A model generated the notes under the pieces. That model did not search any database. It saw nothing but the letters and a program-made list of their open reading frames with translations, and was not told where the DNA came from. Below are positions 7,354 through 16,906 of a stretch of 64,000 bases of DNA, one piece after another. Position 1 is the first letter of the stretch. Every line of letters begins with the position of its first letter. The stretch comes from CAVVAL01 sp963740215 (GTDB lineage: Bacteria; Actinomycetota; Actinomycetes; Mycobacteriales; Cryptosporangiaceae), in contig CAVUDJ010000005.1 of the NCBI GenBank assembly GCA_963740215.1, positions 310,001-374,000 on the forward strand, in the 5' to 3' direction. Both the position numbers and the translations under genes were made by a program.

Positions 7354-10158
7354 TCAGTCGTCGTGGTCGTTCGCGGCGTACCAGGCGGCGACGCGGGCTC
7401 GCGAGTCGAAGCCGAGCTTGGTGAGGATGTGCGCGACGTGGTTCTCGGCCGTCCGTTCCGACAGGTGCAGCCGGGTGGCGATCTGGCGGTTGCTGAGCCC
7501 GTCCGCGACGAGCCCGGCCACCTGCTGCTCACGCGGCGACAACACCGGCCTCCGATCCCGCCTGGCCGCGTCCCGCAACGCCTGGGCCTCGGCCACGAGC
7601 GGCGCCATGCCGAGCGGCCGGGCGATGCGCACGGCAGCGTCGAGATGCGCCTTCGCGGGTTGACCCTGTGCGAGCAGGAGCCGCGCGGTCGCCAGCTCGG
7701 CCGCCGCCTCGAACGGCGGAGATCCAGTCGCTCGGGTCATCGCCACTGCCGCGCGCAGGTGCGTCTCGGCCGCGGCCCAATCCTCCACGACGGTCGCGAG
7801 CACCCCGAGGTACAACGACACCGGACCCTCGATCGGCGTGTGTGCCCGAACGCTCACCAACCGATCCGCATACGGGAGGAGTTGGGCATAGGTAGTCGCG
7901 GCAGTGGCACGGTCGCCGAACCGCGCGATCAACCTGGTGCCGCCGGTGGCCATCACGATCCACTCCGGGACGGTGTGCGGGACGGAACCGCGGTGTGGTT
8001 TCACCGACTCCCACAGCGCACGCGCCTCCTCGGTCTTGCCCGCGGCGACGAGCACCACGGCGAGCCACTCGCGGGCCAAGTACGGACCGTTCTCCATGAA
8101 CTGCCGCACTCCAGGCTCCACCTCGTCTAGCCCGACGCCGGTCTGCTCGGCCACGTGGGACGCGTGTACGAGGTGGAAGAAGTCGGCGTCCTCGTTGCCG
8201 CCGCGCCTGCCGATGGCGAGTGCCTCGTCGGCGAGGGCACGGGCCTGGTCGTAGCGACCCTCGAAGGAAGCGACGGTGGCCTGGATCATCGTGAACCGCC
8301 ACCGCCACAACGGCTCACGCAGGTGTTCGACCAGGCCGGTCAGCGCGGCCAGTTCGGTGTCCACCTGGGCCCGCCGGCCGAGCTCCCAGAACGCTTCCAG
8401 CCGCCACGTGTGGCCCCACGCCACGTAGGTGTCGCGCCTGATCTCGCGCCCGAGCCGCACGGCCCGCTCTCCGAGAGAGAGACGTTCCAGCACGTACCGC
8501 GCGTCGACGAGTTCCGAGTGGCGTGCCTGCATGGCGAGGAACCTGGCCTCCGGGTCACCGGTCGCCTCGGCGGCGAGCAAGGCACGCTGACCCAGTCCGG
8601 GATCGGCCGCGAGGGCGAACGGGTCGGCCGTGACGGCGAACTGGGCCAGCACCCGCGCCTCGCGCACCGGATCCGACCCGCCGAGCATCGTCAGGGCCTC
8701 CCGGCACAACGTGTGAATCTGCCCGGTCAGCGGCGAGTTCGTGATGCCCTGAATCACGGTCGCGGCGTCGGCGACCGTGGCTCCGTCACCCTCGGCGCGC
8801 CCCTGGTCGGCGGCCAGGCGGCACGATCGCCACGCATCCTCGACCGCGCCTGACCGGAACTCGCAGCGCGCCAGCTCCAGCAGCAACTCCGGACGTCTCG
8901 TCGCGCCGCCGCCGAACAACGGCAGCAACGACAGCGCCTCGCGGTACTGGAACGCGGCGTGCTCGTACGCGAGCTGCCTGCCCGCACGTTCCGCCGCCTG
9001 GCAGGTCACTCGCAGCGCCGCGTCAGCGCCGTTGAGCGGGGCCGCCTGCCGCAGGTGGTGTGCGAGCGCGTCGAGGGTGTCGGCCCCGCCCAGCGCGTCC
9101 GCCGTTCGGGCGTGCAGCCGCTGACAGTCAACCGTCGGCAGCTCTTCGTACAGCACCTCCTGGGTCAGGACGTGGTCGAACCGCAGCGTGTGCCCGTCCG
9201 CGACGAGGATCCCGGCCGAAAGCGCCTCGTCCAGGCTGGCCGTCGCGGGCTCACCGAGGACGCTGTCCAGCAGGCCGGCAGTGAACTCACGGCCGAGCAC
9301 AGACGCTGCCCGGATGGCCTGGCGCGTTGGCGTCGCCAGCCGATCGAGCCGCCGCCCGATCACGTCGCGAATGTTCCCGGGCAGCCGTCCCGCCGCCGGT
9401 CCGGACGCCTCGACCAGGCGGAGCAGCTCAAGCACGAACAGCGGGTTGCCCTCGGACCGCTGCTGGACCGTCTCAAGCAGCCCCTCGTCCGGCCGGCGGC
9501 CCAACGTGCGGGTCGCCAGCTCGGCGATGTGCTCCGGCGCCAGCCCGCCCAGGGTCAGCTGGCTCACGGCTCGTTCGCGGCCGATCGCGTGCAGGGTGGA
9601 CGCCCAGTCGGCGTGGCGGGACGCGTCCCGGCCGCGATACAGCGCGAGTACGAAGATCCGGCAGTCGGGCACCGCCGCGGCGACCGACTGCAGCAGCCGC
9701 ATCGACGGCACGTCCGCCCAGTGCAGATCGTCGATCACGACGAGCAGCCCGTCATCGGCGGAGGCAGCACGCAGCACGTTCACCACGTCGTCGAAGAGCT
9801 GGAACCGGCTGCCGGTCTCGTCGAACAGACCAGGGTGACCCAGGGCGCGCACGATCTGCAGCCACGGCCGGTACGCCGCCGCGCCCTCACCCTCCAGGCA
9901 CGCGCCCCACACCGCCCGCATCCCGGCATCGCGGGCGGTGCTCGACAGCGCATGAGCCAGCGCGGTCTTGCCGGCGCCCGCCTCACCTTCCACCAGCTCG
10001 AACTCACCACGACCCGCGCGGGCCGCTGCCAGACCCCGATCGAGGTCCGCCAGCTGACGCTCCCGGCCGACGATGCCCTCCCCGCCCACAGCGATCACGA
10101 TAGGACTCCCGGCAGGCTCGCAGGGCGGGTCGACGCGCTGTTCAGGCCCTAAGGTCAT
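7354..10158 (-). CDS. LuxR-family regulator with AAA-type ATPase domain (LAL type)
   Basis: A 934-residue MalT/LAL-like regulator. It has an N-terminal ATPase with Walker A VEGEAGAGKTAL (about 57-68) and Walker B VVIDDLHWAD, a long helical TPR-like middle region, and a C-terminal LuxR helix-turn-helix with LSPREQQVAGLVADGLSNRQ and RTAENHVAHILTKLG. Such proteins are signal-gated activators. The ATG at 10158 is only 5 bp from the divergent thioesterase ATG, leaving no room for promoters. A GTG at 10098, preceded by GGGAG, would relieve this and is a good alternative start. It lies 96 bp upstream of the oxidase operon on the same strand. Confidence 0.9.
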   Translation of the reverse strand: MTLGPEQRVDPPCEPAGSPIVIAVGGEGIVGRERQLADLDRGLAAARAGRGEFELVEGEAGAGKTALAHALSSTARDAGMRAVWGACLEGEGAAAYRPWLQIVRALGHPGLFDETGSRFQLFDDVVNVLRAASADDGLLVVIDDLHWADVPSMRLLQSVAAAVPDCRIFVLALYRGRDASRHADWASTLHAIGRERAVSQLTLGGLAPEHIAELATRTLGRRPDEGLLETVQQRSEGNPLFVLELLRLVEASGPAAGRLPGNIRDVIGRRLDRLATPTRQAIRAASVLGREFTAGLLDSVLGEPATASLDEALSAGILVADGHTLRFDHVLTQEVLYEELPTVDCQRLHARTADALGGADTLDALAHHLRQAAPLNGADAALRVTCQAAERAGRQLAYEHAAFQYREALSLLPLFGGGATRRPELLLELARCEFRSGAVEDAWRSCRLAADQGRAEGDGATVADAATVIQGITNSPLTGQIHTLCREALTMLGGSDPVREARVLAQFAVTADPFALAADPGLGQRALLAAEATGDPEARFLAMQARHSELVDARYVLERLSLGERAVRLGREIRRDTYVAWGHTWRLEAFWELGRRAQVDTELAALTGLVEHLREPLWRWRFTMIQATVASFEGRYDQARALADEALAIGRRGGNEDADFFHLVHASHVAEQTGVGLDEVEPGVRQFMENGPYLAREWLAVVLVAAGKTEEARALWESVKPHRGSVPHTVPEWIVMATGGTRLIARFGDRATAATTYAQLLPYADRLVSVRAHTPIEGPVSLYLGVLATVVEDWAAAETHLRAAVAMTRATGSPPFEAAAELATARLLLAQGQPAKAHLDAAVRIARPLGMAPLVAEAQALRDAARRDRRPVLSPREQQVAGLVADGLSNRQIATRLHLSERTAENHVAHILTKLGFDSRARVAAWYAANDHDD

Positions 10159-10163
10159 CGGGT

Positions 10164-10583
10164 ATGGGCGTCTTCGTCACGGGTGTGCGGCCGAGGTGGT
10201 CTGACATGGACTCCTACGGCCACGTCAACAATGCCAAGACCGTGACGCTGCTGGAGGAGGCCCGCATCTCCCTGCTCTTCGCCGAGGCTGAGCGGCACGG
10301 CGTGAAGGACATGCTGGCCGGCATGGTCGTGGCCAAGCTCGCCGTCGAGTACCTACGGCCGCTGACGTACAACGGCACGGACTTCCGCGTCGAGATGTCG
10401 GTGCGCGAGTTGGGTGTGGCGTCGTTCAGGCTGGACTATCTCGTGCGCGGCGGGCCCGAGGAGAACAGCCCGGTGACGACGAAGGCCGAGACGCTCATGG
10501 TCCCCGTCAACCTCGCAGTGGGGTATCCCCGCGAGTTGACGGACGCCGAGCGCGGCTTCCTCGCGCGCTGGACGACGGGCTAG
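10164..10583 (+). CDS. Hot-dog-fold acyl-CoA thioesterase
   Basis: A 139-residue single-domain protein of the 4-hydroxybenzoyl-CoA thioesterase family. RWSDMDSYGHVNN near the N-terminus (residues 11-23) contains the catalytic aspartate and the HVNN motif. AKLAVEYLRPLTYNG gives the central helix and strand. The length is normal for a tetrameric cytosolic YbgC-like enzyme that hydrolyses acyl-CoA. It is divergent from the LuxR regulator and ends before a hairpin terminator. Confidence 0.88.
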   Translation: MGVFVTGVRPRWSDMDSYGHVNNAKTVTLLEEARISLLFAEAERHGVKDMLAGMVVAKLAVEYLRPLTYNGTDFRVEMSVRELGVASFRLDYLVRGGPEENSPVTTKAETLMVPVNLAVGYPRELTDAERGFLARWTTG

Positions 10584-10610
10584 CCCCTGAGCGGCTGGCG
10601 GTCGCGCAAC

Positions 10611-10652
10611 GCTCGAAGGCCCCGCACCAGGCGCGGTACGAGGCCTTCGAGC
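10611..10652. terminator. Bidirectional hairpin between convergent genes
   Basis: Arms GCTCGAAGGCC and GGCCTTCGAGC are perfect 11-bp complements. An inner CCGC/GCGG pair lengthens the stem. It sits between the thioesterase stop (10583) and the GDSL-protein stop (10663). Confidence 0.75.
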
Positions 10653-10662
10653 TGCGTCACGG

Positions 10663-12771
10663 TCAGTTGGTCGCGACCTCCATCAGCTTCAGCCGCCAGC
10701 CGAGGCCCCAGATCCGGTCGTAGTGTGCCCGGAAGTCCTCGTACGTGGCGTCGTAGAGCTGATGCTCGTCGGCGGTGCTGGGCTGCCAGACGGCCGTGTA
10801 GCGGAGCTGTCCGTTCACCGGCGTGGTCTCCAGCAGCTTCAGCCGCCAGCCCTCGTTCCAGATCCGGTCGTAGAACGCCCGGTACTCGGGGTAGCTGACG
10901 TTGTAGAGCTGTCGCTCACCCGCCGTGCTGGGCTGCCACACAGCCACGTACCGCACCTGGAGCCCGTCCCAGTAGGTGTCCAGCAGCTTCAGCCGCCAGC
11001 CCTCGTTCCAGATCTGGTCGTAGAGCGTTCGGTACTCGGTGTAGGTCGCCCCGTAAAGCTGCCGCTCACCCGCCGTGCTCGGCTGCCACACCGCCGTGTA
11101 GAGCACCTGCCCCCGGACCACGACCGTATCGAGCAGCTTCAACCGCCAGCCCTGGCCCCACAGCCGGTCGTACATCGCGCGGTACTCGGCGTACGGCACG
11201 GTGTAGAGCTGGATCTCCCCGCCAGTGCCCGGCTGCCACACGGCGGTGTACCGCACCTGGCCGTTGACCACGGACGTGTCGAGCTGCTCGAGCCGCCAGC
11301 CCTGACCCCAGATCCGGTCGTAGTGCGCCCGGTACGCCTCGTATGGCCACGAGTAGACCTGGATCTCGCCGTTGGTCGCGCGCTCCCACACGCCCGTGAA
11401 CCGGGGAACCGCGGTCATCGACCGCAGCGAGGCTCGGAAGCTGTCCCGGACCGCGAGGTGGCCGGCGACGTTCGGGTGCATCGTGCCGTTCTTGTCTGCC
11501 TGGTTGTCGAACGACTCCTTGTACTGGACGATCCACCGGTCGGCCGCGCAGTACCCGTGGTTGCGGAACGCCTCCAGCCAGCCGCCCGCGAGGTTCCAGC
11601 CGTGACGCCCGGCCGCCTGCCCGACGAGCGCGAGAAGCCTCGTGATCACCTGGTCATACGCCCACTGCGACTCACTCGGACTGACGTTTCCGTTGATCGG
11701 CCCCTCGAACACCATGTCGCAGTAACGGCCGTTGCCGTCGTGGGACGGGTCGGGGTACTCGCCGATGTGCGCACCGGCGTAGTTGACGCGGCGGTTGAGC
11801 GCGTCGGCCAGCTGATCGTACTTGCCGGGCAGGGCGTCGAAGAGCTGGGAGATGCCGTCCATCCAGTTCGCGTTCCGGTTGCCGTTGCACGGCGTGTAGA
11901 GCGGATGGGCGCAGCGCTCGACGATCTCCCCGAACTTCACGTCGTTGGCGCCGATGTTCAGCAGGAGCCCGTCGATCCGGCGTTGCTGCTCCTTCGGGCA
12001 GACCTTCACGTCGCCAGGGCAGAGCAGCTCGACGACCTGGTCGACCTGGGGTGCGAGGGGCGTGGGAGTGCCCGGCGGCGGCACGATCCCGTTGTAAGGC
12101 CCGAGCAGCCCCTGCATGATGCCGGCGCCGGAACAGGCGACCGAGAGGAACGTGACGCGGCTGTGTTCGTCGGCGTCAGCGATGGCCTGCGCCGCCCGCG
12201 CGTGGCCAGAGTTCCACGAGCGGTGGCACCGGGGGTCGACCCAGCCGGCAGGCAGCCGGATGCCGTCGCGCCACTCCGCCTTGTACATCGGCACTCCCTC
12301 GCCGGAGGCAAGCGAATCGCCCATCGAGATGATGAGGTAGTCCCGGAACCGGACGTATCCGGCAGTGGTGGCGCTGCGCCCCTCCTCCGTGGTGACCGTG
12401 AGCTCCACGGGGTAGGTCGCATCGTTCGTCGCCGGCACGTTCGTCGAGACCCGGCACGACGCGCTGTCCCGCCGGTCGATGGACCCGTTGGGCAGCGTGA
12501 GCTTCCACTGGTACCGGACGATCGGGCTGCCGCCGGACTCAGAGCCGCACCCGACGAGTTCCAGCGCCGGCGAGTTGTGGATCGACCACTTGTTGAGCTC
12601 GTCGACGATCCTGTCGCGGTTGACGTCCCGGGGCGTGTGCTCCGGGACCCGCCAATCGATCCTCGGCACGGGGTCGGCGGCTGCCTGTGCCCGGCCGGGC
12701 GGTTGCAGCGGGGCCACGAGCGCGACCAACGCGGCGCTCAGGGCCAGGCGAGCTGCACGGTGATTTAGCAT
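10663..12771 (-). CDS. Secreted GDSL/SGNH esterase with five BTRD1-like tandem repeats
   Basis: 702 residues from ATG 12771, preceded by GAGGGGGATGTC. A Sec signal peptide covers about residues 1-31 (ending GRAQA). Residues 38-145 look like an immunoglobulin/PKD-type domain. The SGNH hydrolase follows: MGDSLASGEG with the catalytic serine near 153, LLNIGANDVKFG as the GxND block, and MHPNVAGH with the catalytic histidine near 432. The last 245 residues are five copies of a repeat of about 48 residues with the pattern YTAVWQPSTAGERQLY ... YDRIWGQGWRLKLLDT, resembling bacterial tandem repeat domain 1. Likely an extracellular lipase or esterase whose repeats bind a surface or substrate. Confidence 0.88.
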   Translation of the reverse strand: MLNHRAARLALSAALVALVAPLQPPGRAQAAADPVPRIDWRVPEHTPRDVNRDRIVDELNKWSIHNSPALELVGCGSESGGSPIVRYQWKLTLPNGSIDRRDSASCRVSTNVPATNDATYPVELTVTTEEGRSATTAGYVRFRDYLIISMGDSLASGEGVPMYKAEWRDGIRLPAGWVDPRCHRSWNSGHARAAQAIADADEHSRVTFLSVACSGAGIMQGLLGPYNGIVPPPGTPTPLAPQVDQVVELLCPGDVKVCPKEQQRRIDGLLLNIGANDVKFGEIVERCAHPLYTPCNGNRNANWMDGISQLFDALPGKYDQLADALNRRVNYAGAHIGEYPDPSHDGNGRYCDMVFEGPINGNVSPSESQWAYDQVITRLLALVGQAAGRHGWNLAGGWLEAFRNHGYCAADRWIVQYKESFDNQADKNGTMHPNVAGHLAVRDSFRASLRSMTAVPRFTGVWERATNGEIQVYSWPYEAYRAHYDRIWGQGWRLEQLDTSVVNGQVRYTAVWQPGTGGEIQLYTVPYAEYRAMYDRLWGQGWRLKLLDTVVVRGQVLYTAVWQPSTAGERQLYGATYTEYRTLYDQIWNEGWRLKLLDTYWDGLQVRYVAVWQPSTAGERQLYNVSYPEYRAFYDRIWNEGWRLKLLETTPVNGQLRYTAVWQPSTADEHQLYDATYEDFRAHYDRIWGLGWRLKLMEVATN

Positions 12772-13102
12772 GACATCCCCCTCAGCGATAGCTACCGCAG
12801 TGGTAACAGGGCATTGTTGGAATCCCATTGGGAGCCGCTTGCAGACGCGCCCGGACGCCTCGGGCGCACCGCGACGAGATGGCACACGCCTGACAAATGC
12901 CCCGATTCGCCGGAGCGATCTACATGGCCGACGCTGGCGATTCGCGCTCGACCGATTGGTGGGCGACCCGGCACGGACCTGGCCAACTGTGTGACACGAC
13001 ACCTACCCGTGTACGCAGCGTAGGCTGACGATCGCCTCATTCCACCCCCCGGTGTAGAGCGGGGCGGCGGCTTGCCCGAGGAGGATCGGAGCGGCGTCGG
13101 CG
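12772..13102. other. Intergenic region between divergent GDSL and sensor-kinase genes
   Basis: This 331-bp stretch has no supportable gene. It must contain the promoters of both flanking divergent genes. The last 20 bp carry GAGGAGGATCGGAG, the ribosome site of the downstream kinase. No strong palindrome was seen. Confidence 0.6.
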
Positions 13103-15625
13103 ATGACGAATCCACGTACATCGGCGACGGGACCGAGTTACGGCACGCCTAGCCACCGGCAGCGGCCCCGTCCCGTGATCGGCGTGCTCCTGCCGAACAT
13201 CATCGATCTGCACGCCGAACAATGGCTGGGCGCAGTTGACGCGGCGAGCGCCCACGAATGCGATCTGATCTGCTTCTGTGGCGGGCTGCTCGAGGATTCG
13301 GAGCTCAAGAGCCAGGCCAACGTGATCTACGACCTGGTCACCGCGCAAACACTCGACGCCCTGGTCGTGTGGACGAGCGCGCTGGCGCCCAGGGTCGGGC
13401 AAGAAGGTCTCGAGAAGTTCTTCGGCGGTTTTGTTCAGCTGCCCGTCGTCGCGGTGGAGCAGCCACTGTTCGACGCGCCCGTCGTGCGGATGGAGAACCG
13501 GCACGGGATGTACGAGGCGGTAAGTCACCTGATCGAGGTGCATGGTTGCCGGCGGATCGCGTTCATACGTGGCCCGGCAACCGTTGACACTGCCTTGGAG
13601 CGCTATAAGGGTTACCTGGACGCGCTCCGGCGGCATGGCCTGGTCGTCGAGCCCGAACTGGTGTCCGCGCCTTTGGGGACATGGGAACCCACCGAGGCGG
13701 CGGCCTGGGTCACTGGCCTGCTGCGGACCGGACAGCTACCTGACGCGATCGCCGCCAGCAACGACGACCTCGCCGTGGGCGCGATATCCGCCGTGGAGAC
13801 ATCCGGCTCCGGAGATATCGCCGTCGTCGGGTACGACGACTCTCCCAACTTCCGCACCAATGACCTTGGTTTCGCCCGGGGAAGCGACGACGATGCGGGC
13901 ATCCGGCGGGAAGTGGCCATCAGCGTCAACGCCGTGTCTTTGACGACGGTGCGCGCACCGTTCCAGGAGATGGGACAGCGTGCCGTCGAGGTCGCCCTCG
14001 CCCTGCTTCGCGGCGAGCCCGTATCGGAGGAGAACCGACAGGTACCCACAGAGCTGGTCGTGCGGCGCTCCTGCGGCTGCCTTCCGACCGGATCCTCTCC
14101 GGCCTCCGCAGCGTCCGGAGTCGTGGCGGACCTGACCACACAGCTTCGGCAGGCGCTGGAGCACTCGTCGGCGGAGTTGCCAGCCGACTGGCCCGAGCAG
14201 CTCTCGGTCGCGTTCGTCGGCGACATGCGTGGGGAGACGAGCGGGGCATTTCCGCAGGTGCTGGACAACCTCCTCAAGATCTCCCTGCGCTCCGGCGAGG
14301 ACGCCGGAGACTGGTCCCGCGTGCTGTTCACCCTGCGCCACCTCCTTAGCTCCGCCGCGGACGCGGCCGAGACCGCCCGCGCCGAGGACAGCTTGCAGCG
14401 CGCGCACGTGCTGCTGACCGACACGTCTGAGCGTCAACATTGGCGCTACATGCGGGCGTTGGTAGAAAAGCGCAACCAGGTCCTGCGTGAGGTCGGCCAG
14501 CAGTTGATCACCGCTCCCGACGTCGCGGGTCTGGTACGGGATCTGCCCAGTCAGTTGTCCCGGGTTGGCATTCCAGGCTGCTACCTCGCCTTATACGAGC
14601 CGGTCGCCGTGGGCCTCAACCCAGCGACGCCCGCCGAGCCGGTTGCGCCGGCGCGGAACGTCGCCACAGTCCGGTCGCGGCAGCTCATGGTTTACGAGAA
14701 TGGCAAGCCCGGCTCGATCGACCCTGACTCGGCGGGTTTCCCGTCCGTGCTCTTGACGCCCGGAGACCGGCTGCGACGGGCGTCGCCGCTCAGCATCGTG
14801 GCCGCACCGCTGTACTTCAAAGACGAACAGCTCGGTTTCGTACTCTTCGAGCTCGGCCCAAAGATCGGGTGGGTATACGCAGCGTTGCGGGAACAGCTGA
14901 GCACTGCCCTGCACCGGCTGTTCATGGTCGAGCGCGAGCGAGCGGCGTTGACCGCTTTGGAGGGGATCCACCGGCAGGAGGAGCGCCAGCGGCTCGCCAG
15001 CGACCTGCACGACTCGGTATCCCAGGCGCTGTTTTCGATGACTCTGCAGACGCGGGCGCTCGAGTTGGCGCTTGAGCGACTTGGCCAGACCTCGGACCTC
15101 CGGGTCGGGCGCGGCTTGGCCGAGTTGAAGGACTTGACTCAGGGCGCACTCGCCGAGATGCGGGCATTGATCTTCCAGCTCCGTCCCGACGCCCTTCACG
15201 ATGATGGACTCGTTGTCGCTGTCCGAAAGCATGCCGCCGCGGTCGCGGCCCGGGCGGGGTTCGAGGTCCGCGTACAAGCCTCTGCCGACCGCCTGCCGCT
15301 TGACGAGCGCGCCGAGTCCGAGCTCTTCCGCGTCGTTCAGGAGGCCGTGCACAACAGCGTCAAGCACGCCCAACCGAGCCACGTCGACATCCGGTTGTAC
15401 GAACCGCCCGACGCCGACCGGACGCTGGTCGTCGAGGTTGCTGACGACGGCGTCGGCTTCGATCCGATCGACGGGCATCCGGGCCACCTGGGCCTGAAGA
15501 CCATGCGCGAGCGGACCGAGCGGATCGGTGGCCGCTTCACGATCGACAGCTCCCGGGCCGGATGCACGACGGTCCGCGCGGTGCTGCCTTACCGCGCACC
15601 CGCCGCCGAGTCGGCCGACGCTTGA
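13103..15625 (+). CDS. LacI-type ligand-binding domain fused to a NarL-class histidine kinase
   Basis: 840 residues with no signal peptide and no membrane helix. Residues 25-330 match the sugar-binding domain of LacI-family repressors (VIGVLLPNIIDLHAEQWLGA, IAFIRGP, IAASNDDLAVGA, IAVVGYDD) but lack the LacI DNA-binding headpiece. A conserved RRSCGC follows at about 331. A GAF-like region spans roughly 440-610. The kinase has RLASDLHDSVSQALF with the phospho-histidine near 636, the N-box EAVHNSVKHA near 750 and the G-box ADDGVGFD near 781. So a cytosolic small-molecule sensor drives phosphorylation. No response regulator is adjacent. The partner must be encoded elsewhere. Confidence 0.9.
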   Translation: MTNPRTSATGPSYGTPSHRQRPRPVIGVLLPNIIDLHAEQWLGAVDAASAHECDLICFCGGLLEDSELKSQANVIYDLVTAQTLDALVVWTSALAPRVGQEGLEKFFGGFVQLPVVAVEQPLFDAPVVRMENRHGMYEAVSHLIEVHGCRRIAFIRGPATVDTALERYKGYLDALRRHGLVVEPELVSAPLGTWEPTEAAAWVTGLLRTGQLPDAIAASNDDLAVGAISAVETSGSGDIAVVGYDDSPNFRTNDLGFARGSDDDAGIRREVAISVNAVSLTTVRAPFQEMGQRAVEVALALLRGEPVSEENRQVPTELVVRRSCGCLPTGSSPASAASGVVADLTTQLRQALEHSSAELPADWPEQLSVAFVGDMRGETSGAFPQVLDNLLKISLRSGEDAGDWSRVLFTLRHLLSSAADAAETARAEDSLQRAHVLLTDTSERQHWRYMRALVEKRNQVLREVGQQLITAPDVAGLVRDLPSQLSRVGIPGCYLALYEPVAVGLNPATPAEPVAPARNVATVRSRQLMVYENGKPGSIDPDSAGFPSVLLTPGDRLRRASPLSIVAAPLYFKDEQLGFVLFELGPKIGWVYAALREQLSTALHRLFMVERERAALTALEGIHRQEERQRLASDLHDSVSQALFSMTLQTRALELALERLGQTSDLRVGRGLAELKDLTQGALAEMRALIFQLRPDALHDDGLVVAVRKHAAAVAARAGFEVRVQASADRLPLDERAESELFRVVQEAVHNSVKHAQPSHVDIRLYEPPDADRTLVVEVADDGVGFDPIDGHPGHLGLKTMRERTERIGGRFTIDSSRAGCTTVRAVLPYRAPAAESADA

Positions 15626-15748
15626 CAAACATGCGGGGCGCAGAAGGGTACCGACTACGTCCAGCTCGCCATCGCCGATGTGGTCAAGGTCGGTGCTGGA
15701 CGGCAAGGAGCTCCGGGTAGGCCGGGTATTGCCTACTAGACGGCGCCC

Positions 15749-16315
15749 TTACACATTCCGTGCCCTCCTCGCGGCGCGGCGTGCAGCGATGCTGTTTGGC
15801 TGCGCAGTTGGCCGGCGAAACCTGCTGCGCAGGTAGACGATGGCGGCACAGATGAGGATCTGCGGCAGCAGGTAGCCCATCGTCAGAATCGAATAGTCAA
15901 GTACCTCGTCGGGGGCACCGATCGGCTTTGGTCCAACGCTGAAGTGCCCGTATTCAGAACGGAGGTGGCTCGGCTCACGCGGATTGACCTGGATCGAGAT
16001 CGGCCGGTACGGCTCACGCAGCTCGTCACACTCGCCGTACTCCGGCGGGCAGTAGATGTCTGTCTCATGATGCGTGCCATGTAGCCAGTACTGGATCCTC
16101 ACACTCCGGTACTCGCCGTTTCTGGTCTTCTTGTGCCTGACGACCTGCGCGCTCGCTGAAACGCCGTCGCGCTCGATGGCCGCCCTGGCGGCGTAGCCCC
16201 GATCGTCACGCACGTTCGTGGTGGCGAACGCGAGCACAAGCGCCACCACGAGGCAGGCGCCAGCAACGGAGAACGGCACCTGCGGCAGCGCCGTTCGGTT
16301 CGATGACCGGGACAC
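15749..16315 (-). CDS. Two-helix membrane protein with extracytoplasmic DUF3592-like domain
   Basis: 188 residues from a GTG at 16315 (weak ribosome site GGGAAA). A first helix, VPFSVAGACLVVALVLAFAT, is followed by an external domain with ASAQVVRHKKTRNGEYRSVR and IQYWLHGTHHETDIYC. This is the beta-rich region typical of DUF3592-type proteins. A second helix, ILTMGYLLPQILICAAIVYL, precedes a basic tail. Function is unknown. The start is uncertain because the frame stays open upstream. Downstream, 15626-15748 holds nothing recognisable. Confidence 0.65.
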   Translation of the reverse strand: MSRSSNRTALPQVPFSVAGACLVVALVLAFATTNVRDDRGYAARAAIERDGVSASAQVVRHKKTRNGEYRSVRIQYWLHGTHHETDIYCPPEYGECDELREPYRPISIQVNPREPSHLRSEYGHFSVGPKPIGAPDEVLDYSILTMGYLLPQILICAAIVYLRSRFRRPTAQPNSIAARRAARRARNV

Positions 16316-16678
16316 ACAATGAGTGTGTTTCCCGCCGTCAAGAGCACCTGGCCATGGACCCGGCGAGCCACCAAATTTGCGTTGCCGGGACAGCTGATAA
16401 AAGGCGAACGACGTCCGCGGCTGGATGGATGTCGTTCGGGCGGGAGCGGTCCGTCGACGCCTGGGACATGCCAGGGTCCATGAGACCTCCGCGTAGAGGA
16501 GCGCGGCGGGCCGTTGCCTGCAACTCGGCACGTCGACGCTTGGTAATGCCGGGGACCATCGAGTCCTTCATCTAGACCGGCGCGTCGTGCCGTCCAGCTC
16601 GGCTTGGGCCAGCGGGTGACGTCTGTGGGTCAGCACGGGACGTGATCCCTCTGGGTAGATCGGCGGTCTGCTGGCCCA

Positions 16679-16815
16679 AGCCGTTGCACCACAGGCGGGA
16701 CAGCGATGCTGATCACGGTTCGAGCCCGCCCGCGCGGCACACACCTCGTAACAGCCGAGCCTGGAGCTCTGACGTGAGACGGGAACCGCGCGGGTCGCTG
16801 GGATCGCGAACGGCT
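16679..16815 (+). ncRNA. Candidate IS110 bridge RNA in the left non-coding end
   Basis: IS110-group elements are known to encode a structured bridge RNA upstream of the recombinase. Here an outer 7-bp pairing (AGCCGTT 16679-16685 with AACGGCT 16809-16815) encloses an inner perfect 9-bp pairing (CCCGCGCGG 16729-16737 with CCGCGCGGG 16786-16794). Loops of about 43 and 48 bases are left that could serve as target- and donor-binding loops. Exact ends and loop specificities cannot be set without the true element ends. Confidence 0.4.
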
Positions 16816-16906
16816 CAATCGGAGGGAAGACCATGAGTCTCGTTATCAGGGCGCCGCGCGTTCCCGCCAGGGATCCGAACCATCCTCGACACGCGAAGGA
16901 GCGCAG

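Noticed and set aside
10723..12768. Long plus-strand open frame of about 680 codons antisense to the GDSL esterase
   Set aside because: It mirrors the repeats of the esterase, shows no domain motif, and the esterase on the other strand has a complete SGNH signature and signal peptide.
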